Positions 51,569 to 59,395 of a stretch of DNA of 63,043 nt are shown here, in pieces. The position numbers and the translations under genes were made by a program. Positions within the stretch are counted from its first letter, which is position 1; the number at the start of each line of letters is the position of its first letter. This stretch comes from Syntrophosphaera sp035450685. GTDB lineage: Bacteria; Cloacimonadota; Cloacimonadia; Cloacimonadales; Cloacimonadaceae. The stretch spans positions 1-63,043 of the forward strand of contig DAOTNF010000015.1 in assembly GCA_035450685.1 (NCBI GenBank), in the 5' to 3' direction. A model generated the notes under the pieces. It was not told the origin of the DNA and ran no database searches. It was given only the letters and a program-made list of their open reading frames with translations.

Positions 51569-52192
51569 ATGCAAAGCAATTACGCGCGCACCGAAAACAT
51601 GAACCCGGACGAGAAATTCAGGGCCGTCGCCAACCTCAAGCAAAATCTGGAGGATAACTTCATCAGCCTGGGGCAGTTGCTGTCCGAGATCAAACGCAGC
51701 AAACTCTACCGCATGAAGGGCTATGAGGCGTTCCGTGACTTTGTGGAGGAGGAGTATCAGCTCAGCAGCTCGCTGGCCAGCAAGCTGGTGCAGGTTTTCG
51801 ACACCTTCATCGAGGAGATGGACGTGGACGAAGGCACCATCAAGGACATCGGCTTCGACCGCCTGCAGATGATCCGCCCGCTGGTCGCCAAGGCAGACTG
51901 GCAGGTGCGTGACGAATGGGTGGAATTGGCGGGCGAGATGCCCACCAAAGACCTGCGCGAACACATAAAGGAGATCCGCAAAAAGGAAAAGGAAGAGAAC
52001 CTTGATCTGAAGAAAGTATTCACCGACCAGTATCTGGAAAGGATGACTGCCATCCTCAACTGCTCTCGCACGGAGCTAAACTTCAAGCTGGCGCTCTATT
52101 TTCAGGATGCCGATCCGGAAGCCGTGAAACAGGTTGTCCGCGAACGGCAGCGCCGCTTTGAAAGCGAAACAGCCAAGGAGGATAACAATTGA
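51569..52192 (+). CDS. Uncharacterised helical protein coupled to porX
   Basis: This 207-residue, mostly helical protein has FISLGQLLSEIKRSKLYRM, YEAFRDFVEEEYQLSSSLAS and a basic, coiled-coil like part (HIKEIRKKEKEENLDLKK). The first half resembles phage- or plasmid-type proteins with an embedded helix-turn-helix, though I cannot name the family. Its stop overlaps the TTG of porX (TTGA), so it is translated with porX and may act with it in regulation. Confidence 0.6.
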   Translation: MQSNYARTENMNPDEKFRAVANLKQNLEDNFISLGQLLSEIKRSKLYRMKGYEAFRDFVEEEYQLSSSLASKLVQVFDTFIEEMDVDEGTIKDIGFDRLQMIRPLVAKADWQVRDEWVELAGEMPTKDLREHIKEIRKKEKEENLDLKKVFTDQYLERMTAILNCSRTELNFKLALYFQDADPEAVKQVVRERQRRFESETAKEDNN

Positions 52193-53760
52193 AACACGCC
52201 AAGCAAATGAAAATACTGTGGGTGGACGACGAGATCGATCTGCTCAAACCCTTCGTGCTCTTCCTGGAAGAGCGCAACTACCGTGTGGATACCTGCAACA
52301 ACGGCACCGACGCCATCGAAAAGGTGCTGGAAAACAAATATGACCTGGTGATCCTGGACGAGATGATGCCCGGGCTGGACGGCCTGGCAACCCTGCAGGA
52401 GATCAAACGCTTCAACGCCTCCCTCCCCATCGTGATGGTGACCAAAAGCGAAGAGGAAGGCCTGATGGACAAGGCCATCGCCTCCCAAATCTCCGACTAC
52501 CTGATCAAGCCCATCAACCCCAGCCAGATCATCATGGCCATCAAGAAGATATTCCAGGCGGACGAAATCCGCGCCAACCAGATCGGCGAGCAATACACGC
52601 GCTATGTGGCAAGCCTCAACCAGCGGCTCTTTGACAACCCCGGCTGGGAGGAATGGGCCGACATCTACCGCGAAATGGCATATTGGGAGCTGCAAATCGA
52701 TGAGGTGAACGATGACAACCTGCGCCAGACACACTTTCTGGAAAAACGCAACTGCAACACCGAGTTCACCAACTATGTGGAACGCAACTACCGCGACTGG
52801 CTGCGCAGCGATGACCGCCCCAACCTGTCCTTCGACATGATCTCGCAATACGTCGCGCCCCACTTTGAAGAGCGGGTGCCGGTCTATTTCATCATCATCG
52901 ACTGCATGCGCCTGGACCAGTATCTGTCCATCCAGCCCTATATCAAGGAGCTGTTCGATGAGGAACTGGAGCTTTACTACTCGATCCTGCCCACCGCCAC
53001 CCCCTACAGCCGCAACTCCATCTTCAGCGGGCTGCTGCCCCAGGATATCGCCAAGCGCTTCCCGAACTACTGGGTCTCCTCGAACGACCTGGACAACTCC
53101 CGCAACCGCAACGAACACCAACTGCTGGACGAGCATATTGCGGAACTGGGCTACAACCTGGAACCCGCCTCCAAATATGTGAAAATCTTCAATATCGAGG
53201 AAGGCAACTTTGTGCTGCGCAAGATCGATACCTGGAACAAGGAAAAGCTGATCGTGCTGGTCTATAACTTCCTCGATCTGCTGGCTCACCACCGCTCGCG
53301 CGACCAGATCCTGCAGGAAACCATTCCCCACGAAGAAGGCCTGCGCGCCTTCACCAAGCACTGGTTCCTGCACTCCGCCCTTTATGACGCGCTCAAGCTG
53401 ATCGCCAAACAGAACGCCATCGTGGTGATCAGCACCGACCACGGCTCCATCAAGGTCAACCGCGCCACGCAAGTCGTGGGCGACCGCGACACCAGCATCA
53501 CGGTGCGCTATAAAGAGGGCAAAAACCTCGGCGCCAACGAACGGCACGCCGTCTTTGCCAAAAAGCCCTCGGAGTATGGCCTGCCCGTCAAGAGCATCGT
53601 GGATAACTATATCTTCGCCAAGGACGACTACTATTTCGTCTATCCCAATTCCTACCATCAATACCAGCGCCAATACAGCGGCACCTTCCAGCACGGCGGC
53701 ATCTCCATGGAGGAGATGATCCTGCCCGTTGCCACCTGCCGCAGCAAACGCCTGAAATAG
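52189..53760 (+). CDS. porX: PorX-type response regulator (receiver plus PglZ domain)
   Basis: This 523-residue protein has a receiver domain with D13, D14, phospho-acceptor D57 (VILDEMMPGLDG), T85 and K107. A helical linker leads to a C-terminal PglZ domain of the alkaline-phosphatase superfamily (FIIIDCMRLDQYL, YSILPTATPYSRNSIFSG, VVISTDHGSIKVN). In Porphyromonas gingivalis and Flavobacterium, PorX controls type IX secretion together with PorY. The start is TTG at 52189, with AAGGAGG seven bases upstream. MKILWVDD six codons later is an alternative. Confidence 0.92.
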   Translation: MKHAKQMKILWVDDEIDLLKPFVLFLEERNYRVDTCNNGTDAIEKVLENKYDLVILDEMMPGLDGLATLQEIKRFNASLPIVMVTKSEEEGLMDKAIASQISDYLIKPINPSQIIMAIKKIFQADEIRANQIGEQYTRYVASLNQRLFDNPGWEEWADIYREMAYWELQIDEVNDDNLRQTHFLEKRNCNTEFTNYVERNYRDWLRSDDRPNLSFDMISQYVAPHFEERVPVYFIIIDCMRLDQYLSIQPYIKELFDEELELYYSILPTATPYSRNSIFSGLLPQDIAKRFPNYWVSSNDLDNSRNRNEHQLLDEHIAELGYNLEPASKYVKIFNIEEGNFVLRKIDTWNKEKLIVLVYNFLDLLAHHRSRDQILQETIPHEEGLRAFTKHWFLHSALYDALKLIAKQNAIVVISTDHGSIKVNRATQVVGDRDTSITVRYKEGKNLGANERHAVFAKKPSEYGLPVKSIVDNYIFAKDDYYFVYPNSYHQYQRQYSGTFQHGGISMEEMILPVATCRSKRLK

Positions 53761-53763
53761 TGG

Positions 53764-53792
53764 TTGACGGATTGGGGCATCCGGCATAGATT
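53764..53792 (+). promoter_or_regulatory. Possible promoter before tsaE
   Basis: TTGACG at 53764-53769 and TAGATT at 53787-53792 are 17 bases apart, in the gap between porX and tsaE. The sigma-factor consensus of this lineage is not known to me, so this is weak evidence. Confidence 0.3.
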
Positions 53793-53922
53793 GTCGTCAG
53801 GACTGTAATGAAAGACAGGGTCCCAAGAGATGCCGGGGATTTCTGGATTGAACTCTCTGCCAGCTTTTGGGACTTTTTATCTTGGGGCGGGGCGCGAGCC
53901 CTTGCCCGGCAACGAGGTGAAA

Positions 53923-54369
53923 GTGGCGACCACGCGGTATTATGAACTGCAAAGCGAGCAGGATACGATCGACCTGGCGGAACGGCTGGCGCCGCTGCTG
54001 AGGCCGGGAGACCTGATCTGCCTGCTGGGCGACCTGGGAGCGGGGAAGACCTTCTTTGCCCAGGCCCTGGGCAGGTTTTTGGGCGCGGAAGAGGAACTGG
54101 ACAGCCCCTCCTTCATGCTGCTCAAAGAATACGCCTGCCGCGACTTTCCCCTCTACCATATCGATCTCTACCGGTTGCAACACCCCGGGGAACTGCTGGA
54201 CCTGGGCATCCATGAACTCATCGAGACGGGCGTCACCCTCATCGAATGGCCCCAGCGCGCCGGAAACCTCATCCCCGAACATGACCTGGAACTGCGCTTC
54301 TCCTTCGACGGACTCCGCCGGGGAGTGGAAATAACCGCCGGCGGTCGCTTCGCCGCGCATTTTAGCTGA
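53923..54369 (+). CDS. tsaE: tRNA threonylcarbamoyladenosine biosynthesis ATPase TsaE
   Basis: TsaE helps TsaB and TsaD make the t6A modification of tRNA. The 148 residues have the Walker A motif GDLGAGKTFFAQAL, SPSFMLLKEY and HIDLYRL. I choose GTG at 53923, with GAGG and a five-base spacer upstream; the chain then starts VATTRYYEL, and the length fits the family. An ATG at 53830 in the same frame would add 31 residues unlike the family. TsaB and TsaD are not here. Confidence 0.9.
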   Translation: MATTRYYELQSEQDTIDLAERLAPLLRPGDLICLLGDLGAGKTFFAQALGRFLGAEEELDSPSFMLLKEYACRDFPLYHIDLYRLQHPGELLDLGIHELIETGVTLIEWPQRAGNLIPEHDLELRFSFDGLRRGVEITAGGRFAAHFS

Positions 54370-54395
54370 CATATCAATCCAAAGGAAGGATAGAA

Positions 54396-55169
54396 ATGAA
54401 CCTCATCCCGTTTGCAATAATCATCGCCATTATCGGCCTGGTAGTCTGGGAAATCTTTGGCGAGGAAAAAAAGCTGCGTCCCTGGCTGGTCGCCGGGCTT
54501 GCCTTCATCATCGGCATGACGGTGTTTGGCAACTACTTTCTCCTCAGCCGCAAGGTGGACAACAAGCTGCGCGTGGTCGGCTACGCCAGCAAAAACTTTG
54601 AAAGCGACCTGGTGAAGTGGACCCTCACCGTGCAGAAAAACACCGATGTCAACGGCCTGATGGGGGCTTACACCTCCATGACCGCGGACATGAACTCCTT
54701 CAAAGACCTGCTCCTCGCTGCCGGAATTACGGAAAAGGACATCAACATCCAGCCGCCCACCAGTAACCCTCTCTTCGCGGATTACGGGCAAATAACCGGA
54801 TATTCGGTGAATCAGACCATCTATATCCTCAGCTCGGATATTAAGAAGGTGGAGGGACTGGCGCTGAACCCGGAATTCTTCGCCAAACGCGGCCTGGTGC
54901 TGCAACAGTCGTCCCTGGCATACCTCTATTCCAAGCTGCCGGAGCTCAAGAAACAGCTCCTGGGAGAAGCCACGGCCGACGCCCTCGCCCGCGCGAAGGA
55001 GATTACCTCCTCCGCCAAAGCCCGCCTGGGCAAGATCAAATCCGCCCGCGCCGGGGTGTTCCAGATCACGGAACCCTATTCCACCGATGTGTCCGACTAT
55101 GGCTTTTACAACACCAATACCCGCTCCAAATCCATCTCCGTGACCGTAACCACGGAATTTGACATGTAG
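54396..55169 (+). CDS. SIMPL-domain (DUF541) membrane-anchored protein
   Basis: This 257-residue protein has two hydrophobic segments (about 4-20 and 30-48). A SIMPL/DUF541 domain follows, with VVGYASKNFESDLVKWTLTV, AAGITEKDINIQPPTSNPLF, KEITSSAKARLGKI and KSISVTVTTEFDM. Related periplasmic proteins are implicated in outer-envelope stress, but the precise role is not clear. It starts 26 bases after tsaE. Confidence 0.88.
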   Translation: MNLIPFAIIIAIIGLVVWEIFGEEKKLRPWLVAGLAFIIGMTVFGNYFLLSRKVDNKLRVVGYASKNFESDLVKWTLTVQKNTDVNGLMGAYTSMTADMNSFKDLLLAAGITEKDINIQPPTSNPLFADYGQITGYSVNQTIYILSSDIKKVEGLALNPEFFAKRGLVLQQSSLAYLYSKLPELKKQLLGEATADALARAKEITSSAKARLGKIKSARAGVFQITEPYSTDVSDYGFYNTNTRSKSISVTVTTEFDM

Positions 55170-55185
55170 GCAGCCTGTGTTGTGC

Positions 55186-55206
55186 CGGCGCTTGCTTTTA
55201 GCGCCG
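55186..55206. repeat. R4 hairpin after the SIMPL gene
   Basis: CGGCGCT at 55186-55192 pairs with AGCGCCG at 55200-55206. Matching hairpins occur near 28.55 and 29.33 kb. It lies 16 bases after the stop codon and could act as a terminator, but no T-run follows. Confidence 0.6.
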
Positions 55207-55317
55207 CAAAGGGAAGGCTGGCGTGGGTTTGGAGTTCAAGCCGGCAAGATAGATTGCTTTGATTTCCTCAATCCCAAAGCCGGCTTGGACTCCAAACATT
55301 CCTTTGGTGCTTGTTAC

Positions 55318-55530
55318 TAAAAGACTGGATCCCGGGTCAAGCAAGCTTGCCCGGGATGACACAGATAGAGCCTGTTGGGGCTTGTTTCGGGGTCTTGTGT
55401 GGTTTTTCTAAAAGACTGGATCCCGGGTCGCAGCCCGGGATGACACAGTATATAGCCTGGTGAACTTGTTTCGGGGGAACCTTTTCACCATTTCACCTTT
55501 CCACCTTTCCACCTCAAAAACACCTTTCCA
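55318..55530. repeat. Composite repeat: two inverted R2 copies and an R3 array
   Basis: R2 copies at 55318-55363 (ATCCCGGGTCAAGC / GCTTGCCCGGGAT) and 55409-55450 are followed by a linker with AGCCTGGTGAACTTGTTTCG. An R3 array lies at about 55479-55530. The order repeats that at 29.46-29.70 kb. It leads straight into an R1 copy. Between 55170 and 55864 no gene is seen. Confidence 0.82.
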
Positions 55531-55685
55531 CGGCCTGATCGTAGCACCTATATATTATGGGAGGGGATGGTTCTCATTTGAGAACCCCTCTCCGGTGTGG
55601 GTCTTCCTGGGGTCAACCTTATAATTTATAAGGATGACCTAAGGATGATGGCATAACCGCTTGTGGCAGCGAAGGAGGGCGGTAT
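55531..55685 (+). repeat. R1 repeat, full copy
   Basis: This copy begins CGGCCTGATCGTAGCACC and continues TATATATTATGGGAGGGG. The core hairpin is at 55606-55644 and the end is AAGGAGGGCGGTATG. Between the left end and the core it has TCTCATTTGAGAACC, a short variant of the left arm. Beyond it the sequence up to 55864 shows no gene. Confidence 0.85.
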
Positions 55686-55864
55686 GGCGGATATTGCGGA
55701 ATGTGTCGGTAAATTTATGTGGTTGCCAGGGAATTGATTCCGGTTGTTTATTGGCTGGATGCTTGTTTGGGGTCTTTACATCATCCCCTGGCTGACACAA
55801 GCAAAGAGGAAAACTAAAAGAGGGGAGCAGGTAAAACCGCTCCCCTGTAGTCTGTGCTTATTTA

Positions 55865-58339
55865 TTAGTGTTTGGCAGGCAGGGTGTTGGAAGCTTTCAC
55901 GCTATGGGTGTCGCTGTCCTTATATCTCCAGCTTTTGCCGTCGAAATGCAGGGTCGTGACCGTCCACAGGTCGCCGGAGTCGCTCAGATGGCCATAGTAG
56001 CTGTTGCTGGTCTCGTTGGCGGCTCCCTCGTTCATGCGGATCACCACCACCGGCGATGTGGCGATGGCGTTGTAATAGTCATGATCGCTATAATAATGCA
56101 CCTGAACCAGATAGTCACCGGGGATTATAGTTGTGGTGGTGATATTCTCCGGACCGTAGCCGTTGGTATCGTCAAAGTCCAGATGCAGCCCGCTGGCGGT
56201 GGTTCTGTTGGCGTAGTAACACTTTTCTCCGTTGGGATCGGTGCACCAGAGGTCAACGTCGGTGTCGGCGGTATCCCAGGTGAGCGTGATACGCAGGGCC
56301 GTGGGCGGCACATGTGAGGTGAACTCTGCGCTCGCGCTGGCAGTGACCGGCCCGGAAGTGGCATTCACTATCACCGAGTGGTTCACCGGTTCGCTGGAGC
56401 CGGTGATCGCTATCTTCTGGGAGAAGCTGCCGTTGTTGAGGTTGAGTTGGAAAGCCTGTTCCGGATCGCCGTCCAGGATCATCACCGCGCTGGTGAGGCT
56501 GGGGTTGGCCACTTTGCCTCTGATGGTGAGCACGCGATCGGTAACCGGCGAGGTGATGGGATTTATCTCCACATAGAAATCGACCGGAATCTCCACAATG
56601 TTGCTGATGGTGACGGGATTATTGTTCTCGTCCTCGGTATCGAAAAGCACCTTCAGCTTGGCGGTGGAAGAGGTGTATGGGGTGGGAACCTGCACATTGG
56701 CCAGCCAGAACACGGATTCACCCGCTCCCACGCTTGCGTTGGTGGCATAGAATCCCACGCCTGTTCCTTCCAGGCCCTGGATACGCACGATTCCCTCGAG
56801 GTCCTCGGTGCCTTCGTTCTTGAATTCCAGTTCCAAAGCGGCTATTTCGCCGGGGTTGAACAAATCGTCATTGAACTCTTCCTGGTAGATGCTGTAGCCT
56901 TGGAAGACCAGCCTGGAGTGCAGGCAGGATATTTCCGTGGTGGCGGTGCGGGAGTTGTTTAGCCCATCCGTCACGGTCACGGACACGGTGTAGATTCCCT
57001 CTTCGGTGGGTCTGAAAGTGAGGTTATTTCTATTGGGTCTGAAATTGGCGTAGGCGCCGCCGGTCACGCTCCATTCAAAGCTGAGGTTTTGGCCGATGGT
57101 GCTGGCACAGACCAGGGTCACCTGCGCCGTTCCGCCCTGGTTTACCACCTCGGGAGTGGCTGTGATGCTTTCCACGATAATGGCGTTATCCATCAGGTCA
57201 AGCAGCCTGGCAACCTGGGTTTGCAGCTCGTCGCGCGCGACGCTCACCCCTTTCATGAAGGTGCGGATGTGGCCTTCGGCGATCACGATGAAGTCATACA
57301 CGCCGGAGGGAAGGTCAAGATCCATCTCTTGCGGAGCGTTTTCAATCACTGTGATGCGCGAATCGTTTGCCGGAGCGTTGGACTTGTTGATGATGATAGT
57401 CTTTTCTTCCTCGATGGGAGGTTGTCCGGTGGATTCTTTCACCACGGTCAGTTTGACGGTGCCTTTGTCATTGGGATCCTGGTCGGGGCTGAGGTGTTGG
57501 TACAGTATTTCGTTGGTTATTTCGCCCACGTTTCCGCCATAGGCATCGGCCACAATCCTCACGCCGGTCTCGCCCAGATCCCTGGCGGTCTCGGCGGTGC
57601 GGATGCGTTGCTCCTCATCCCACCACATTACGTCGCGCCTGATGCTCATCTTTAAGGGGTCTTCCTCATCCAGGTTCAGATAGTAGTTCACCTTTTCCTG
57701 GGGCGTGTTCCCCTGCAGCCGGTCAAGAGGGATATAGCCTTCCTGGTCGTTGTTTTCCATGATGGATTGGCGGATGCAGGCGTCGCGTTCGGAGTTGTGG
57801 CGGGCGACCTTTTCCGCAAAATGCGAAACGACGGGGATGCCCGATTCCGGGTCGCGGAGCACCTGGCGCAGGCTGTGGCTGCCACTCAGCACCCTCCAGC
57901 CGCTACGCACCATGCGCCCGCCGGAGACCACGGTGTCCTTGGCCTTGTTGTAAATCCCTTTGCAGACACTGGTAAACAGTCCTTTGTTGCCCACGTCGCC
58001 ATAGGGGACGATGTTGTTTTCCAGCAGGATCATTTGCTCGAAAGTTTCCCCGGCGGCGTTGCTTTGGTTCACATAGTTTTCCACAAGGGCGTTGATCTCA
58101 GCAATTTCGTTGCGTCCGCGCCTGTTGCCCAGGTTTTCGATCTTTTCCACGATCAAGTCCATGGTGCCTGCCCTGGTCTCGAGGGCGGCGGTCATGTCTG
58201 CCTGGTCTTCCCAATAGTTGGTGAGGGCCATGGCAATGTCGGGATTATTGGGTGGTTTGTTGCCGTTGTCCTTGTCGCAGGAAAAAGCGATAAAGGCTAT
58301 TAAAAGCAACAGAATGATGTTCAGAAGCGTTTTGCGCAT
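55865..58339 (-). CDS. Large surface lipoprotein with PKD and DUF2135-like domains
   Basis: This 824-residue lipoprotein has a lipobox (LLLIAFIAFSC). It has an N-terminal helical part (residues about 30-280) and a carboxypeptidase-like or beta section near 300-400. A PKD-type domain at about 430-500 has TLVCASTIGQNLSFEWSVTG. The DUF2135-like C-terminal part has LTWDTADTDVDLWCTDPNG and PGDYLVQVHYYSDHDYYN. DUF2135 is known from YfaP-type exported proteins. It may face the cell exterior, but its role is unknown. The ribosome-binding site AAGGAGGTAA precedes it. Confidence 0.8.
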   Translation of the reverse strand: MRKTLLNIILLLLIAFIAFSCDKDNGNKPPNNPDIAMALTNYWEDQADMTAALETRAGTMDLIVEKIENLGNRRGRNEIAEINALVENYVNQSNAAGETFEQMILLENNIVPYGDVGNKGLFTSVCKGIYNKAKDTVVSGGRMVRSGWRVLSGSHSLRQVLRDPESGIPVVSHFAEKVARHNSERDACIRQSIMENNDQEGYIPLDRLQGNTPQEKVNYYLNLDEEDPLKMSIRRDVMWWDEEQRIRTAETARDLGETGVRIVADAYGGNVGEITNEILYQHLSPDQDPNDKGTVKLTVVKESTGQPPIEEEKTIIINKSNAPANDSRITVIENAPQEMDLDLPSGVYDFIVIAEGHIRTFMKGVSVARDELQTQVARLLDLMDNAIIVESITATPEVVNQGGTAQVTLVCASTIGQNLSFEWSVTGGAYANFRPNRNNLTFRPTEEGIYTVSVTVTDGLNNSRTATTEISCLHSRLVFQGYSIYQEEFNDDLFNPGEIAALELEFKNEGTEDLEGIVRIQGLEGTGVGFYATNASVGAGESVFWLANVQVPTPYTSSTAKLKVLFDTEDENNNPVTISNIVEIPVDFYVEINPITSPVTDRVLTIRGKVANPSLTSAVMILDGDPEQAFQLNLNNGSFSQKIAITGSSEPVNHSVIVNATSGPVTASASAEFTSHVPPTALRITLTWDTADTDVDLWCTDPNGEKCYYANRTTASGLHLDFDDTNGYGPENITTTTIIPGDYLVQVHYYSDHDYYNAIATSPVVVIRMNEGAANETSNSYYGHLSDSGDLWTVTTLHFDGKSWRYKDSDTHSVKASNTLPAKH

Positions 58340-58348
58340 TTTACCTCC

Positions 58349-58483
58349 TTAACCATGCTTCGCTTGTTGATTATAGTAAAAGTAGTTTGTCCAACAGATA
58401 CTGGAGCCCCAAGAGCTGGCGTGGAATCCAACCCAGTTGTATCTCCATTTGTTTGAGAGCATTTGAATTTCTTCATTACTCAT
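58349..58483 (-). CDS. Possible small upstream gene (44 residues)
   Basis: An ATG frame MSNEEIQMLSNKWRYNWVG runs to a stop whose codon lies over the ribosome-binding site of the large lipoprotein gene. It has no strong ribosome-binding site of its own and no family match by eye. The coupling position suggests a leader peptide or small protein; it could equally be chance. Confidence 0.25.
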   Translation of the reverse strand: MSNEEIQMLSNKWRYNWVGFHASSWGSSICWTNYFYYNQQAKHG

Positions 58484-58579
58484 AATCTGTATCATTCCAA
58501 GTGTCGTTCCCCAATGAATAAATCTCGTTGGTTCATGTCAAGCCCTTTTTGCGAGGGCGAATCCGCCGGGTAGGGGCTT

Positions 58580-58605
58580 GAGCCGGGATCCAGCCTTTTA
58601 AGGCT
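58580..58605. repeat. R2 fragment
   Basis: Only the right half is present, reading GAGCCGGGATCCAGCC and TTTTAAGGC. Sequence between 58490 and 58641 has no other feature I can support. Confidence 0.6.
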
Positions 58606-58641
58606 TCAGTCAACTCCATCTGCCGCCGTAGCTTGGCGGAT

Positions 58642-58980
58642 TCATCTCAGCTTGAGCAGCCAGGTGGTGAAGATGTAGCATCCCACCATGAGCGCGGCGG
58701 ATAGCCCGAAAGCAAGGTAGAAATTAACGTTGCGCCTCAGCAGCAGGGGAAAGAGCACAAAGAACAGCAGGGACGGCAACACCAGCCAGAATATGTCCGT
58801 GGACAGCGCAGCGATCTGTTTCACGTCCCTGGTCTCCAGATACATCCACAGGATGGCCAGGAAGGAAACCAGGGGCACGGAGGCAAGGATCGCCCCCGCC
58901 AGGCTGCTGCGCTTGGAGATTTCGCTCACCAGCACGATCAATCCCGCCGAAATGAGTACCTTTAGCAGATAGTAAAGCAT
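58642..58980 (-). CDS. DUF3147-family membrane protein
   Basis: This 112-residue protein has four hydrophobic helices (YLLKVLISAGLIVLVSEIS, LAGAILASVPLVSFLAIL, IFWLVLPSLLFFVLFPLLL, FGLSAALMVGCYIFTTWLL). It also has the motif SKRSSLAGAILASVP typical of DUF3147. Its function is unknown. Confidence 0.85.
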   Translation of the reverse strand: MLYYLLKVLISAGLIVLVSEISKRSSLAGAILASVPLVSFLAILWMYLETRDVKQIAALSTDIFWLVLPSLLFFVLFPLLLRRNVNFYLAFGLSAALMVGCYIFTTWLLKLR

Positions 58981-59008
58981 GTTAATCCCCTTTCCTCATA
59001 ATGGAAAA

Positions 59009-59034
59009 GCCCTTGTCCTTAGACCGGACAGGGC
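59009..59034. other. Inverted repeat upstream of the DUF3147 gene
   Basis: GCCCTTGTCC at 59009-59018 pairs with GGACAGGGC at 59026-59034 with one bulged base. It lies 29 bases upstream of the DUF3147 start and may be a regulator site or terminator. The rest of 58981-59395 becomes AT-rich toward the restriction system and shows no gene. Confidence 0.35.
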
Positions 59035-59395
59035 ATGATAGCACAATACGCGGAATGGCCTGCCCTGTCAAGCTGTTTCGTGGTCTAAAGCGGCGTAGGT
59101 AACAGATAAGTTCACTCCCAAACCAACGTTATGAACTTACAATCCTCATTTTGACATCCTGTCCAGCAGAGGTCAGAGCGTCTTTTCCCATGATTTGCTT
59201 CCGTGTGGGTTTAAAATCGTATCTATAAGCGTTTTTAACTTGTAAGGAATAGATATCATCTTGATAATAAGCATGATAGTTAGGTATATTGTAGCAGAAT
59301 CAATAAATTTGGACTTGACAGCAAACGAGTTTATTTAATGATTGAAAGACCAAGTTCGCTATGATGCTTAGTATATTGAATCCGAAGGAGGACCC

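Noticed and set aside
55744..55959. Short forward frame between the R1 copy and the large lipoprotein
   Set aside because: It runs into the antisense of the lipoprotein gene and has no features.
58340..59395. tRNA or small RNA genes in the gaps around DUF3147
   Set aside because: No cloverleaf pairing or T-loop motif was found by eye.
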